A stretch of 64,000 nucleotides of DNA from Micromonospora zamorensis. Its GTDB lineage: Bacteria > Actinomycetota > Actinomycetes > Mycobacteriales > Micromonosporaceae. Positions 1-7,945 of this stretch are shown here, one piece after another. Positions within the stretch are counted from its first letter, which is position 1. The number at the start of each line of letters is the position of its first letter. The notes beneath the pieces were generated by a model. The model ran no database searches and was not told where the DNA came from. It worked only from the letters and a program-made list of their open reading frames with translations. A program made the translations under genes and the position numbers. The DNA is taken from NCBI RefSeq assembly GCF_900090275.1, contig NZ_LT607755.1:1922001-1986000 (forward strand), given 5' to 3'.

Positions 1-1
1 G

Positions 2-880
2 CAGACCGTGGTCGACGTGTTGTGCGCCTACTTGCGCATGCCCTACTCACTCGCGGATTCAGCTACGCCGGCCGCAAAGGAGGAGCACGCGCAGCAGCTC
101 CAAGTGCGTCTGACTGCTCAACGTCTCCTCGCTGGCCACCTCTGTCTCCCCCGCGATGTGTCGGCTGCGGACGCCGGGCGCGCGCAGCAACGGGTTGCGT
201 CCGAGGACGACGTCTTCTGGCCTGGCATCAGTCTGGACTTGACCGGTGCATCTCTCGTCGACTTTGAGTTCGCCGGGTTGTCGGTCCTCGGGGCAGTCTT
301 CGACCGGGCAAAATTTGCAGCCTCCACGATCTTCACTGGCGCTACCTTCTTCGGCTTCGCCGGGTTCCGCGGCGCAAGCTTCGACGAGGAGGCCGTGTTC
401 GACAAAGCGACCTTCGCCGGCCACACCGACTTTCGTGGGGCGACCTTCGTGGAAGCTGGCTTCGTCAGTGCAGCCTTCCATGACGGTGTCTGGTTCGACG
501 AAGCAGTTTTTAAGGTCGACGTCAACTTGGCCTACAGCCGTTACGGCGGCTATGCCGTGTTCAGCAAGGTCACCTTCAACGGCGGCGCCTGGTTTGACAT
601 GGCACGCTTCATCGATAGCGCCACGTTTGAAGAGGCTACCTTTAGCGGTGGAGTCTCATTCCAATCTGATACGCCCCTGGATGCCATGTTCAATGGCGCG
701 CGCGTACTGCCGCCGAGCGACGAGTACCTCGAAAGCGGCCGCGATGCCGACCGGGAATGGCCACCTGGATGGACCGTGCAGCCGGATGAAGACGACCCTA
801 ACCGCGGTACGTTGGTTCGCCTGCAGCCCAAGAATCCCTCCGAGGTGATGCCACCATCCTCCCGGCCGAATGCTGACTGA
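2..880 (+). CDS. Pentapeptide-repeat protein, 5' end outside window
   Basis: The frame is open from base 2 and ends with TGA at 878-880. The first residues read QTVVDVLCAYLRMPY, a segment that in actinobacterial pentapeptide proteins lies well inside the protein, so the true start is left of the window and GTG at 8 is probably not the start. From about residue 80 to 220 (counted from base 8) the sequence follows the A-x-F/x-x-A-x-F five-residue rhythm (GAVFDRAKF, GATFFGFAGF, KATFAGHTDF), expected to form a right-handed quadrilateral beta-helix. No membrane helix is visible in the part seen. Function is unknown: such proteins are structural scaffolds, and a few mimic DNA. The last 60 residues have no repeat. 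Confidence 0.85.
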   Translation, partial: QTVVDVLCAYLRMPYSLADSATPAAKEEHAQQLQVRLTAQRLLAGHLCLPRDVSAADAGRAQQRVASEDDVFWPGISLDLTGASLVDFEFAGLSVLGAVFDRAKFAASTIFTGATFFGFAGFRGASFDEEAVFDKATFAGHTDFRGATFVEAGFVSAAFHDGVWFDEAVFKVDVNLAYSRYGGYAVFSKVTFNGGAWFDMARFIDSATFEEATFSGGVSFQSDTPLDAMFNGARVLPPSDEYLESGRDADREWPPGWTVQPDEDDPNRGTLVRLQPKNPSEVMPPSSRPNAD

Positions 881-1010
881 AGAAGCTGGCCATTTCGTCA
901 CGCCGCATCAGACCCCTGGGCTGATTGTCGACGCGAGGAGACCTTGAGCGGCCCCCGCTTTCATCGAGCTTCTTGATCAGGGTCTGATGGCCGTGGGGAG
1001 GAAGTCGTCC

Positions 1011-1315
1011 GTGGCAGCAACGAAGAAGTACCCGACGAGCTGCGTCAGCGCGCGGTGCGTTTGTACCGAGTCGGACCCAAAGCCCGTCATCCGGCGGCCG
1101 AGCAACTCGGCGTGCATCACGAGGCGTTGCGGAACTGGATCCGGCAGGCCGAGGCCGACGCAGGCGAGCGCATCGATCGGCCCACCAGCGAGATGGTCGA
1201 GGAGAACCGGCGGCTGCGTCGCGAGGTGGCGGAGCTGCGGCGGCCGAACGAGATCCTGAAAGCGGCGAGTGCGTATTTCGCGGCGGAGCTTGGCCCGACC
1301 CGGCGACGGTCATGA
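1011..1315 (+). pseudogene. IS3-family transposase OrfA, frameshifted
   Basis: Reading begins VAATKKYP in one frame (GTG at 1011) and continues DELRQRAVRLYR in the next from 1034. Together these rebuild the usual IS3 OrfA start KKYPDELRQRAV, which implies one base lost near 1032-1033. Downstream are the HTH region (AEQLGVHHEALRNWIRQAE) and a heptad-rich tail (EENRRLRREVAELRR). The OrfA stop overlaps the OrfB ATG at 1312 (ATGA). Confidence 0.8.
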
Positions 1316-2240
1316 CGTTCATTTTTGAACACCGTGACCAGTTCGCGGTCGTGCTCCTGCTACGGGTCCTGAACATCGGCGCCTCGACTTACTACGCGTG
1401 GGTCCGGCAGGTCGAGCAGCCCTGCGACCGCGACGTGGTCGACCTGGGGCTGATGTCCAACATCCACGAGATCTGGGAGGCGTCTGGGCGCACCTACGGC
1501 GCGGACCGGGTGCACCGGCAGTTGCGCCGTGACGGAATTCGCGTGGGCCGCAAGCGGGTCGAGCGGCTGATGGCTGCCCAGGGCTGGCAGGGCGCGTTCC
1601 TGCGTCGAGGCTGGCGCGGCGGCTCCACGAGGCAGGACCCACGGGCGACGCCGGCGCCGGATCTGGTCAACCGGCAGTTCACCGCGCCCGGGTCGAACCG
1701 GCTCTGGGTCGCCGATGCCACCCCGCATCCCCTGCGGCGAGGGCGTGTTCTGGCTGGCCGCGGTCCGTGATGCGTTCTCCCCGCCGGATCGTCGGCTGGA
1801 AGACCTCCGACCGCTGCGACACCGACCTGATCCTCGCCGCCCTCGAATACGGCATCTGGTCCCGCGACGTCCGCGACGGCCAGCTGATCCGCCACTCGGG
1901 CCGCGGGTCGAACTACACGTCTTTTCGCTTCGCGGAACGCTTACAGGACAACGGAATCCTGCCCTCAATGGGCTCCATGGGTGACTCATTCGACAACGCG
2001 CTCATGGAGAACTTCTGGTCGACGCTGAAGATCGAACTCGTCTACCGCACCTCATGGCGCACCCGAGACGAGGCCGAGAACGCGATCTTCGCCTACATCG
2101 ACGGCTGGTACAACACCCGCCGCATCCAACGCGAACTGGGCTACCTCAGCCCCGACGAGTACGAGACCGCCTGGCACACCCGCCAGCACGGCCCAGCCGA
2201 GCCAACTATCCCCACCCCTGCACCAGCCGGCAGCAGGTAA
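1312..2240 (+). pseudogene. IS3-family transposase OrfB (DDE integrase), two frameshifts
   Basis: The N-terminal HTH_21-like part (YGADRVHRQLRRDGIRVGRKRVERLM) and WVADAT, with the first catalytic Asp, are in the frame from 1312. The frame shifts near 1720 into IPCGEGVFWLAAVRDAFS and again near 1780 into RRIVGWKTSD; each step fits one extra C in a C run. The third part carries NALMENFWSTLK with the catalytic Glu. The second catalytic Asp, normally HSDRGSQYTS, is Gly here (HSGRGSNYTS, codon at 1899-1901), a single A-to-G change. Three independent lesions make this a clear pseudogene. Confidence 0.88.
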
Positions 2241-2475
2241 CCACTGCTCCAGCAAAGCGGGGGGACTCACTCATGCCGTAAGGCGGGCGCGGTGGCACGG
2301 CCAGCGAGGGCGATCAGACCTGGCGGGGATCCGTGAGGGACCCCCGTTTACCCCCCGAAAACCCCGCTTGATCGTTGACGAAGGGTGACAAGGAGTGATG
2401 AGCGTCTGGCGGTGTCTCTGCAGCTCAGCGACCGCTTTCGGCAAGCAATGACAAGCTTGGTCCGATTACTGGCGG

Positions 2476-2512
2476 TAACAAGGGGTCGTCGGTTCGAATC
2501 CGGCCGTCCCGA
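2476..2512 (+). other. tRNA 3'-end fragment (T-arm and 3' acceptor strand)
   Basis: A T-arm is visible: stem GTCGG (2488-2492), loop TTCGAAT (2493-2499), stem CCGGC (2500-2504). It is followed by CGTCCCG (2505-2511) and a discriminator A, as in an acceptor 3' strand. No matching 5' acceptor strand (CGGGACG), D-arm or foldable anticodon arm lies upstream, so this is not a complete tRNA. Fragments of exactly this part are what integrative elements that use a tRNA 3' end leave behind. An attachment-site scar is therefore likely but not proven. Confidence 0.6.
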
Positions 2513-2850
2513 CGCAGGTCAAGGGCTGATCCGGATATCGGGTCGGCCCTTTCGCCGTTCTGGGGACCAAGATCAGTCAAGTTGGGGCTGGCTGGCGCTG
2601 CTTGACCGTTGGTCAAGTTTCAGGTGGCTACCCGGGTCATTTGCCGAATTGTTTGTTCTCTGGATCAAGGCGGCCCGCAAGCGGGCTGCGCCGGCCCGGC
2701 CCCGGCCTGCTGGCGACCTCCGGCCGGCATCGGCCGGGCCGGCCGGCCACGCTGACGGACGACAACTCGAAGACCTCGGATCTCCGCCCCGAACCCCGGC
2801 CCTCCTCAGAGATCAGCCGCTGATCACCTCGCCGGGCACCACAAGGGCTA

Positions 2851-2924
2851 CCAGCCTCCCCGGACGGGGACAAGGTGGAGCGCCCTACCGGACGAACGAC
2901 CTTGGCCCCGTCCGGGGAGGCTGG
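2851..2924. repeat. Long inverted repeat (26-nt arms, 22-nt loop)
   Basis: Bases 2851-2876 and 2899-2924 are reverse complements except for one position (A at 2870 against the C:G expected from the other arm). A transcript from either strand could fold into a 26-bp hairpin. It lies in noncoding DNA with no gene directly upstream, so it could be a bidirectional terminator left from lost genes, or the core of a small nonautonomous element. No T-run follows. Confidence 0.7.
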
Positions 2925-3067
2925 ACGGTCTACGACTGTCCGACGAGGAGATCCGCTACGAAGCCGTATGGTTCCCGTATGAGCCGCCTTCGTCCGACCT
3001 AGGAGCATCGGATGCGATGGCACGATCAGCAGACGGGCAGCGGGCACATGGGTGGTGAAGCGGGTTG

Positions 3068-3547
3068 GTGATCGGGAACTACCGTGAGCTTTTCGCTCTG
3101 GTGCGTAAGCGGCCGCTCATGTATCTACTCGGGGCAGACTTCGCCAGCGTCGTTGCGTTCGTCGAGGGCTGCGACCACGGGAACGCTCGCAGCCTGCTCA
3201 CTGGCTTTCAGGAGTGGCTGGTGACCCGCGTCGGGTGTGGGAGCAACTTGGTCTGGTGGAGCCTGGTTCTGCGACTGTCCGAGGCGGAAGGCGAGAAGAG
3301 CCCGCGCGAGATGGACCCCGAGACCGATGCCCGCGCCACCGAAACGCTGTTCCAATGCCTGGACGACTTCCTGGCGCTGCGCGAAGAGCACGACGGGCTG
3401 CGCAGGATCTACGCAGCCCATCAGGCGTGGCTCGACGCCCGCGATCTCAACCACTGCCTCGCATCCGGCGCACCAGCTTGCCCGGTCGTCGATGGCCAAA
3501 GCCGCAAGCCGCAGGCCGCCATGGGCTGCCTTCCTATGGGCCGGTAG
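3068..3547 (+). CDS. Hypothetical protein with RPLMYL N-terminal motif
   Basis: About 159 residues, starting at GTG 3068 (TTG at 3065 is also possible). The N-terminus NYRELFALVRKRPLMYLLG and the following hydrophobic/aromatic stretch with EWL and NLVWWSLVLRL look like a small soluble actinobacterial family often seen near toxin or immunity genes. That comparison is from memory, not from a search. The middle is rich in D, E and R. The last 25 residues lose that composition, and a neighbouring frame continues the coding-like signal, so the 3' end may be frameshifted. No catalytic motif is recognised. Confidence 0.5.
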   Translation: MIGNYRELFALVRKRPLMYLLGADFASVVAFVEGCDHGNARSLLTGFQEWLVTRVGCGSNLVWWSLVLRLSEAEGEKSPREMDPETDARATETLFQCLDDFLALREEHDGLRRIYAAHQAWLDARDLNHCLASGAPACPVVDGQSRKPQAAMGCLPMGR

Positions 3548-3611
3548 CCACGAGAACGAACGGGCACGAGCGAGCATAAGACGTACTCGACCCTTGGGGC
3601 ATCGCGACCGG

Positions 3612-3929
3612 TTGAGCGCGCTCTTCCAAACTGACGGTGCCGAGCCTCGTTGGGTCTACCATCGCCCGCGTGCAGAGGACGACATCAGCGGGCACATCTG
3701 GCGCGAGGATGCGGCGAAGAGGTTGCCGCTGGCGCACGACGCCTAGGCGCTCGGCGAACTGATCGAGCACGACCACGACCCGGCCGAGATCTCCTACTAC
3801 GAAGAGTTTGCCGACCCGGACGCGCAGGCGCTAGATGATGCGCAGCGCTCCTACGCCGGGCAGTACCTCCGCAGGTTGCGGCGACTTCAGGAGCGACGCA
3901 GGCACGCCGGGACCGATCGCGAAGACTGA
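3612..3929 (+). pseudogene. Small hypothetical gene split by in-frame TAG
   Basis: The frame reads FQTDGAEPRWVYHRP and then GHIWREDAAKRLPLAHDA, meets TAG at 3744-3746, and continues without other stops as GELIEHDHDPAEISYYEEF and QYLRRLRRLQERRRH to TGA at 3927-3929. Both halves are charged and coding-like, so one amber codon has probably interrupted a gene of about 105 codons. The start is uncertain (TTG at 3612 is one choice). The product is not recognised. Confidence 0.4.
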
Positions 3930-4096
3930 CGGCTGTACAGCCATCCGTACAGCCAAGCCGACCGACGAGCGCCGAAGGCGGGCGGCAGCGGCCGACAAGC
4001 GGCGCAGGTCAGCGGTGGCCACCGACGTCGGCCGACAAGAGTCTTGATCTTTGTAAGGCAGGGGTCTGCGGTGTGCCATGGAGATCCGCTCGCGGG

Positions 4097-4366
4097 CTAG
4101 AGGCTGTGGCCCGGAAGCTGCACCTGTTCGGGGCCGCTCCACGATTCAACGAACCAGGCACCTGAGGCGACATCGAATTCCTCGGTCACCCATGGCTGAA
4201 CGATGGCCGCGATCTGCTCCATCATGGGCCATGCATCGATGATCCAGCCATCATCTCCGACGTTGACGTGCTCTCGTAGCGGCTCGATCACTTCCGAAGG
4301 CAACTCCCAGGAACGTTCGAGGAAGTCGTCCATCCCGAACTTCTGAACTACGTTGACCACGTTCAC
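4097..4366 (-). CDS. Small acidic hypothetical protein
   Basis: An 89-residue acidic protein on the minus strand with ATG at 4366. It has a coding-like composition: MDDFLERSWELPSEVIEPL, then EEFDVASGAWFVESW near the end. It carries no signal peptide, membrane segment or known motif. It sits alone in a region of small uncharacterised and broken genes between mobile-element scars. Possibly an accessory or immunity-type protein, but nothing in the sequence establishes that. Confidence 0.45.
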   Translation of the reverse strand: MNVVNVVQKFGMDDFLERSWELPSEVIEPLREHVNVGDDGWIIDAWPMMEQIAAIVQPWVTEEFDVASGAWFVESWSGPEQVQLPGHSL

Positions 4367-4649
4367 GCGACGACCGTAGCTGGCTCGGGCCGCGCCAACT
4401 CAGCGGAGAGCAGCGACCCACGCTGGTCGGCAGCAGGCGAGCAGTCCGCATCTGGTCCGCAAGAGGTCGACGGACGGCGGGGGAGCGGTGTGAGATGTCG
4501 AGAGGCGTTTCCGCTGCTAGACCCGCATGTGCCCAGGTCGACGGTACGGGCAATTTGATCTCGTAATTCGTAGGTCACTGCGATCCCGGTCAGGACTCGT
4601 CAAGCGCCAGCTGTTGAGCCCGGCTGCCGCCTGGCCGATGCTGTCGAGC

Positions 4650-4850
4650 ATGAGCACGCCCAAAAGGAGAAGTCCATCGTTCCGCGAGCAGGCCGACCGC
4701 CTCACGCTGATTGATCGCTGGGGCCACTTCGTCCTGGATCAACCGGTCCTCGTGTACCCCGGCGAGACGATCTGGCGCAAAGGCGACCAGCTCATGGTGC
4801 AGCGGCTCGATGGACGCGTGGACGCCTACCCCGGCTTCGTGAACCGCTGA
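4650..4850 (+). CDS. Small hypothetical protein
   Basis: A 66-residue protein from ATG 4650 (ATG 4638 is an in-frame alternative). It begins with a basic stretch (MSTPKRRSPSFREQADR) and continues into a hydrophobic, beta-strand-like tail: DRWGHFVLDQPVLVYPGET, WRKGDQLMVQRLDGRVDAYP. The composition is coding-like. No family is recognised and no partner gene is adjacent. Confidence 0.4.
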   Translation: MSTPKRRSPSFREQADRLTLIDRWGHFVLDQPVLVYPGETIWRKGDQLMVQRLDGRVDAYPGFVNR

Positions 4851-5072
4851 TGTCTCCGGGATCGGGTGCCAGGGCTGACAGCAACCGTTGACAGCAACAG
4901 CCTCGGACCATGAGGTACGGACGAAGCACCTGCAGGAGCAGGACCAGCCACGAACGCCGGGGGCGGACCGTTTTGGACAGCTCGGCCGAGGCTACGGATC
5001 GGAGGGCCGGCCGGACCATCTACGGACGGATGCCGGCCAGGCCGAAGCACCACGGCGAGGACATGCCCAACA

Positions 5073-6914
5073 TCACTTCGTGTTGGTGTCGATGGTGTAA
5101 ACCACGTCTGACCCGACGTCGTGGCGGGTGATGCCGGGTACGTCGGGGATGTTAAGCAGTGGTTCGTATGGGGTGCCTTGGAGTCGGTCGCGCAGCAGGA
5201 CGACGCTGCGGATGCCGAGTTCGTGCAACCGATCCAAGGCCGGCTCGCTGGGGAAGGTCGCCATAACGTCGCGGATCGCCTGACGGTTGGGTGTGGTGTA
5301 GCTGGCCGCACCGTTGACCATGGCGGGAAAACCGTCGGTCGACCAAAGTAGGACATGGAGGTCGACGCTGTCGTCGGACGGCAATACCATGATCGGAGCG
5401 TGCGCGGAGGCTAGCGCCACCGCGGCCGGTTTGGCTGGGGTTTGGGGGTGGTGCAGGTCAGGCAGGCCCTCAGCTAGCACGAGGACCAGCAACGGAACGG
5501 TCAGTAGCCGTGCCGCTCCCACCGACCATTTCGGCTTGGCGCCCCTGCGAGCCACGTCGGCCAGGTGGGTAACCAGGCCGGCCGCGAGAATGGCCAGGCA
5601 GAGAGTGGGCCACAAGATCAACCGGCCTGGTGTACGGGATCCATCGAACCCGGGCACGTAAAGATAGAGCAGGCGGTAGATCGGCCCGTTCGTGCCTAGC
5701 GCGAACAACACTCCGACGACCGCCCCAAACAGCAGCAGAAGCCGTTGCACCGGTGACCAGCGGGATAGGAACAGGCCGGCGAAGGCCAGTGCATACAGTG
5801 CATACCCGCACAGCAGCACTTTCTCAGTCGGTATGCCACCAAGAGCGGTGCGGGCGTCGTTGTGCAGGGTGCCCCAGGGCAGCGAGGACTGCGGCGCCAC
5901 GAGAAGTCCGCGCAGTGTCGGGGAGAAGTACGCGACGTAGTCCCAGTCCCGGGTGACATTTGGGTTGAGCTCGCGCACGTGTTGGTACGCGTACGCGAAG
6001 TATCCGGTCACTGCGGTGAAGACCAGCCCGCCGATCAGATCACCGACGATCAGCCGGAGGCCAAGGCGTGGGCGGTGGATCAGCCAGGCTATCAGTGTGA
6101 TCAGGCAGAGGGCGGCGAGGACATATACGAATCCCAGCCCCACGCCGAAGCCTAGGCTGACCTGCCAGGCCGCGACGAGCCAGCCAGCGAACGCCCATCC
6201 CGGCCGGACTCGTTCGGCAAGGTAGCCGCGTGTGAACGAGAGTCCGTGGCCGCGCGCCAGCATCGCCAGGGCCAGAGTGATACCACCGGTGGAGAGAATA
6301 TTCAGATGGCCGTCGTGGCCGTAGCGCCAAGGCGCGTAGGCGAGGGCGGCCCCGGCTACTGCGGCGGCGACCTTATTCGCGCCAAGTTGGCGCAGGAGCG
6401 CGTAGCCGCCGAGGAAGGCGAGCGCGAAAGCCAGCACGAACAGGATGTTGTAGCGCAGCACGGCGCCGACTACACCGTTGCCTATCAGCCCTGCCGGGGC
6501 ATAGCCGAGCAGGCTGTCGTTCAGGGCTAGGCCGTACGTGTCGGGATAAAAAGCGTTGGTGTCCCACAGGCCACGCAGACCGTTGGTAAGTGCGTGGCCA
6601 CCCCATCCCACCAGCCATGCTTGGGCCGTCGGGTCACCCACGTCACCGACGATGGTGTGGGCCGGGTCGGCGATCGGCACAGTCTTGGCGCCGGCAGTCA
6701 CCACGCGAACCGCGTACGGCGGAATCAGCCAGATCATCGCGACAGCGAGGAGCACTGAACCGAGGCTCGCGATGCTCAGTTCCCGCCGATGGGCCCCACG
6801 TGTCAGCCAATCCCTCGTGCCTGAACTGGCACGCGCGAGTCCGCCATTTTTTTCAGGCTCGCTGAGAGTGACGGCTGATGTGGGGCCTCCTGCCGGTGGC
6901 TCTACCTGCGTCAT
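5073..6914 (-). CDS. Polytopic membrane protein, GT-C/YfhO-like
   Basis: 613 residues if started at ATG 6914 (MTQVEPPAGG). An upstream ATG at 6989 would add 25 atypical residues. One helix near the N-terminus is followed by a large extracytoplasmic loop carrying acidic residues (DPAHTIVGDVGDPTAQAW), then about ten further hydrophobic helices and a C-terminal soluble domain of about 130 residues. This is the plan of GT-C membrane glycosyltransferases that use polyprenyl-phosphate sugars, and of YfhO-like proteins. The assignment rests on topology only. It stands alone, next to an ISAs1 remnant at its 5' side. Confidence 0.6.
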   Translation of the reverse strand: MTQVEPPAGGPTSAVTLSEPEKNGGLARASSGTRDWLTRGAHRRELSIASLGSVLLAVAMIWLIPPYAVRVVTAGAKTVPIADPAHTIVGDVGDPTAQAWLVGWGGHALTNGLRGLWDTNAFYPDTYGLALNDSLLGYAPAGLIGNGVVGAVLRYNILFVLAFALAFLGGYALLRQLGANKVAAAVAGAALAYAPWRYGHDGHLNILSTGGITLALAMLARGHGLSFTRGYLAERVRPGWAFAGWLVAAWQVSLGFGVGLGFVYVLAALCLITLIAWLIHRPRLGLRLIVGDLIGGLVFTAVTGYFAYAYQHVRELNPNVTRDWDYVAYFSPTLRGLLVAPQSSLPWGTLHNDARTALGGIPTEKVLLCGYALYALAFAGLFLSRWSPVQRLLLLFGAVVGVLFALGTNGPIYRLLYLYVPGFDGSRTPGRLILWPTLCLAILAAGLVTHLADVARRGAKPKWSVGAARLLTVPLLVLVLAEGLPDLHHPQTPAKPAAVALASAHAPIMVLPSDDSVDLHVLLWSTDGFPAMVNGAASYTTPNRQAIRDVMATFPSEPALDRLHELGIRSVVLLRDRLQGTPYEPLLNIPDVPGITRHDVGSDVVYTIDTNTK

Positions 6915-7035
6915 CACATTGACCCTCACTGTTGAACCGCCGCAGTAAATCATGAGCAGGGCGGCGCATGGAGTCAAGGCATCGATCAATGTAGTTCCGG
7001 TGGCTGGGACTTACGCTGTTTATCAAAGGCGTCTT

Positions 7036-7560
7036 GTCACGCAGGAGTCGCGATCGGTGCAGCGGCGAATTTTGCCGCTGTCGGAACAGGACACGCCAGG
7101 GTTGCTGCAGGCCCTCGCCCGGGTTCCGGACCCACGGGACGCCGGCGGCCGGATCCATCCGCTGCCGGGACTGCTCGCGATCGCGATCGCGGCGGTGGTT
7201 TCGGGATCGAGCCGCGTCGTGGAGACCGTCAAATGGGCCGCCGACCTGCCGGACGCGGCGTGGGATCGTCTCGGTGCAAACCCGCGACGCGTTCACTGTT
7301 GCCCAGCGGGTGCCTGACGACAGCACCCTGTCCCGGGTACTGACCGGTATCGACGCCGGCGCCCTCGATGCTGCGGTGTGCCGCTGGCCGCTCAGCCGGG
7401 CGGTTCTGACCGGGGCCGGCAGGCGAGTGATCGGGGTCGACGGCAAGACACTGCGCGGCAGTGGGCCGACCGGGGCCCAGGTGCACCTGCTGGCCGCACT
7501 GGACCAGGCAGAACAGATCGGCCTGGCGCAGATCAACGTTGCTCAACAGCCCCGCGAACA
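7036..7560 (+). pseudogene. ISAs1-family transposase, N-terminal remnant
   Basis: The first part reads LLQALARVPDPRDAGGRIHPL and LLAIAIAAVVSGSS, the N-terminal domain of ISAs1/IS4-type transposases. Near 7265 the frame shifts, and the match resumes as VPDDSTLSRVL, then RRVIGVDGKTLRG and QVHLLAALDQAE, the start of the DDE catalytic domain with its first Asp. The rest of the catalytic domain is absent: after about 7545 the frame runs straight into an unrelated DinB/DUF664 sequence. The element has lost more than half its length and is inactive. Confidence 0.8.
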
Positions 7561-7580
7561 GTTCAGCGGGAACTCCCGCG

Positions 7581-7825
7581 GCGATGGCGCCAGCTGGCAG
7601 GTCACCGAGGACGAGATGATCGCCGACGTGGTCGCCGAATACACCGAGGCGTGCACTGAGTCCCGGCGGATCGCGGCCCGCTTCGCCCTCGACGACACCG
7701 TGCCGCACCATCGACTCGGCTGGGTATCACTGTGCTGGGTCTACGTCCACATGATCGAGGAGATGGCCCGGCACGCCGGTCATGCCGACATCTTGCGCGA
7801 ACAGATCGATGCGGCAACCGGCGAC
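7581..7825 (+). pseudogene. DinB/DUF664-family C-terminal fragment fused to transposase remnant
   Basis: The segment LDDTVPHHRLG, SLCWVYVHMIEEMARHAGH and ADILREQIDAATGD is the C-terminal half of DUF664/DinB-type proteins, metal-binding four-helix bundles often linked to thiol-dependent chemistry. The HAGH motif carries the C-terminal metal-ligand histidines. The N-terminal half is missing and the frame is continuous with the ISAs1 remnant upstream. There is no stop at the normal C-terminus: the frame runs on, antisense to the next gene. It is best read as a deletion junction rather than a working fusion. Confidence 0.7.
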
Positions 7826-7945
7826 GGAGCTCCCCGCCCGTCGCGCCAGCGACACCGCAGCACGGCTGACACTGTTGTGTCTAGGGGACGGTGGCGGCTT
7901 GACGGGTGGCGGCTGTCGTTCGCGCACGAGGTGGCTTGCTCACGA

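Larger units (their letters stand above)
1011..2240 (+). mobile_element. Degenerate IS3-family insertion sequence
   Basis: The element contains an OrfA with an N-terminal helix-turn-helix and leucine-zipper-like region, followed by an overlapping OrfB DDE integrase, the standard IS3 layout. Both frames are broken: one frameshift in orfA, two in orfB, plus loss of one catalytic aspartate, so it cannot move on its own. I could not fix the terminal inverted repeats. The left end probably lies between 880 and 1000, where short inverted repeats occur, and the right end soon after 2240. Confidence 0.85.
2241..3064 (+). other. Gene-free stretch with tRNA remnant and hairpin
   Basis: About 820 bases without a convincing gene. 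Open frames here look like translated noncoding DNA: they lack start signals and are rich in Arg, Gly and Pro. The stretch contains the tRNA 3' fragment at 2476-2512, a run of GGCCGG repeats near 2690-2755, and the long inverted repeat at 2851-2924. Confidence 0.6.

Noticed and set aside
2385..3002. A 205-codon plus-strand frame through the tRNA-fragment and hairpin region, and a minus-strand frame (2425-2616) containing GRIRTDDPLLP.
   Set aside because: The plus frame is Arg/Gly/Pro-rich without start signals. The minus-strand string is the well-known translation artefact of a tRNA T-arm region.
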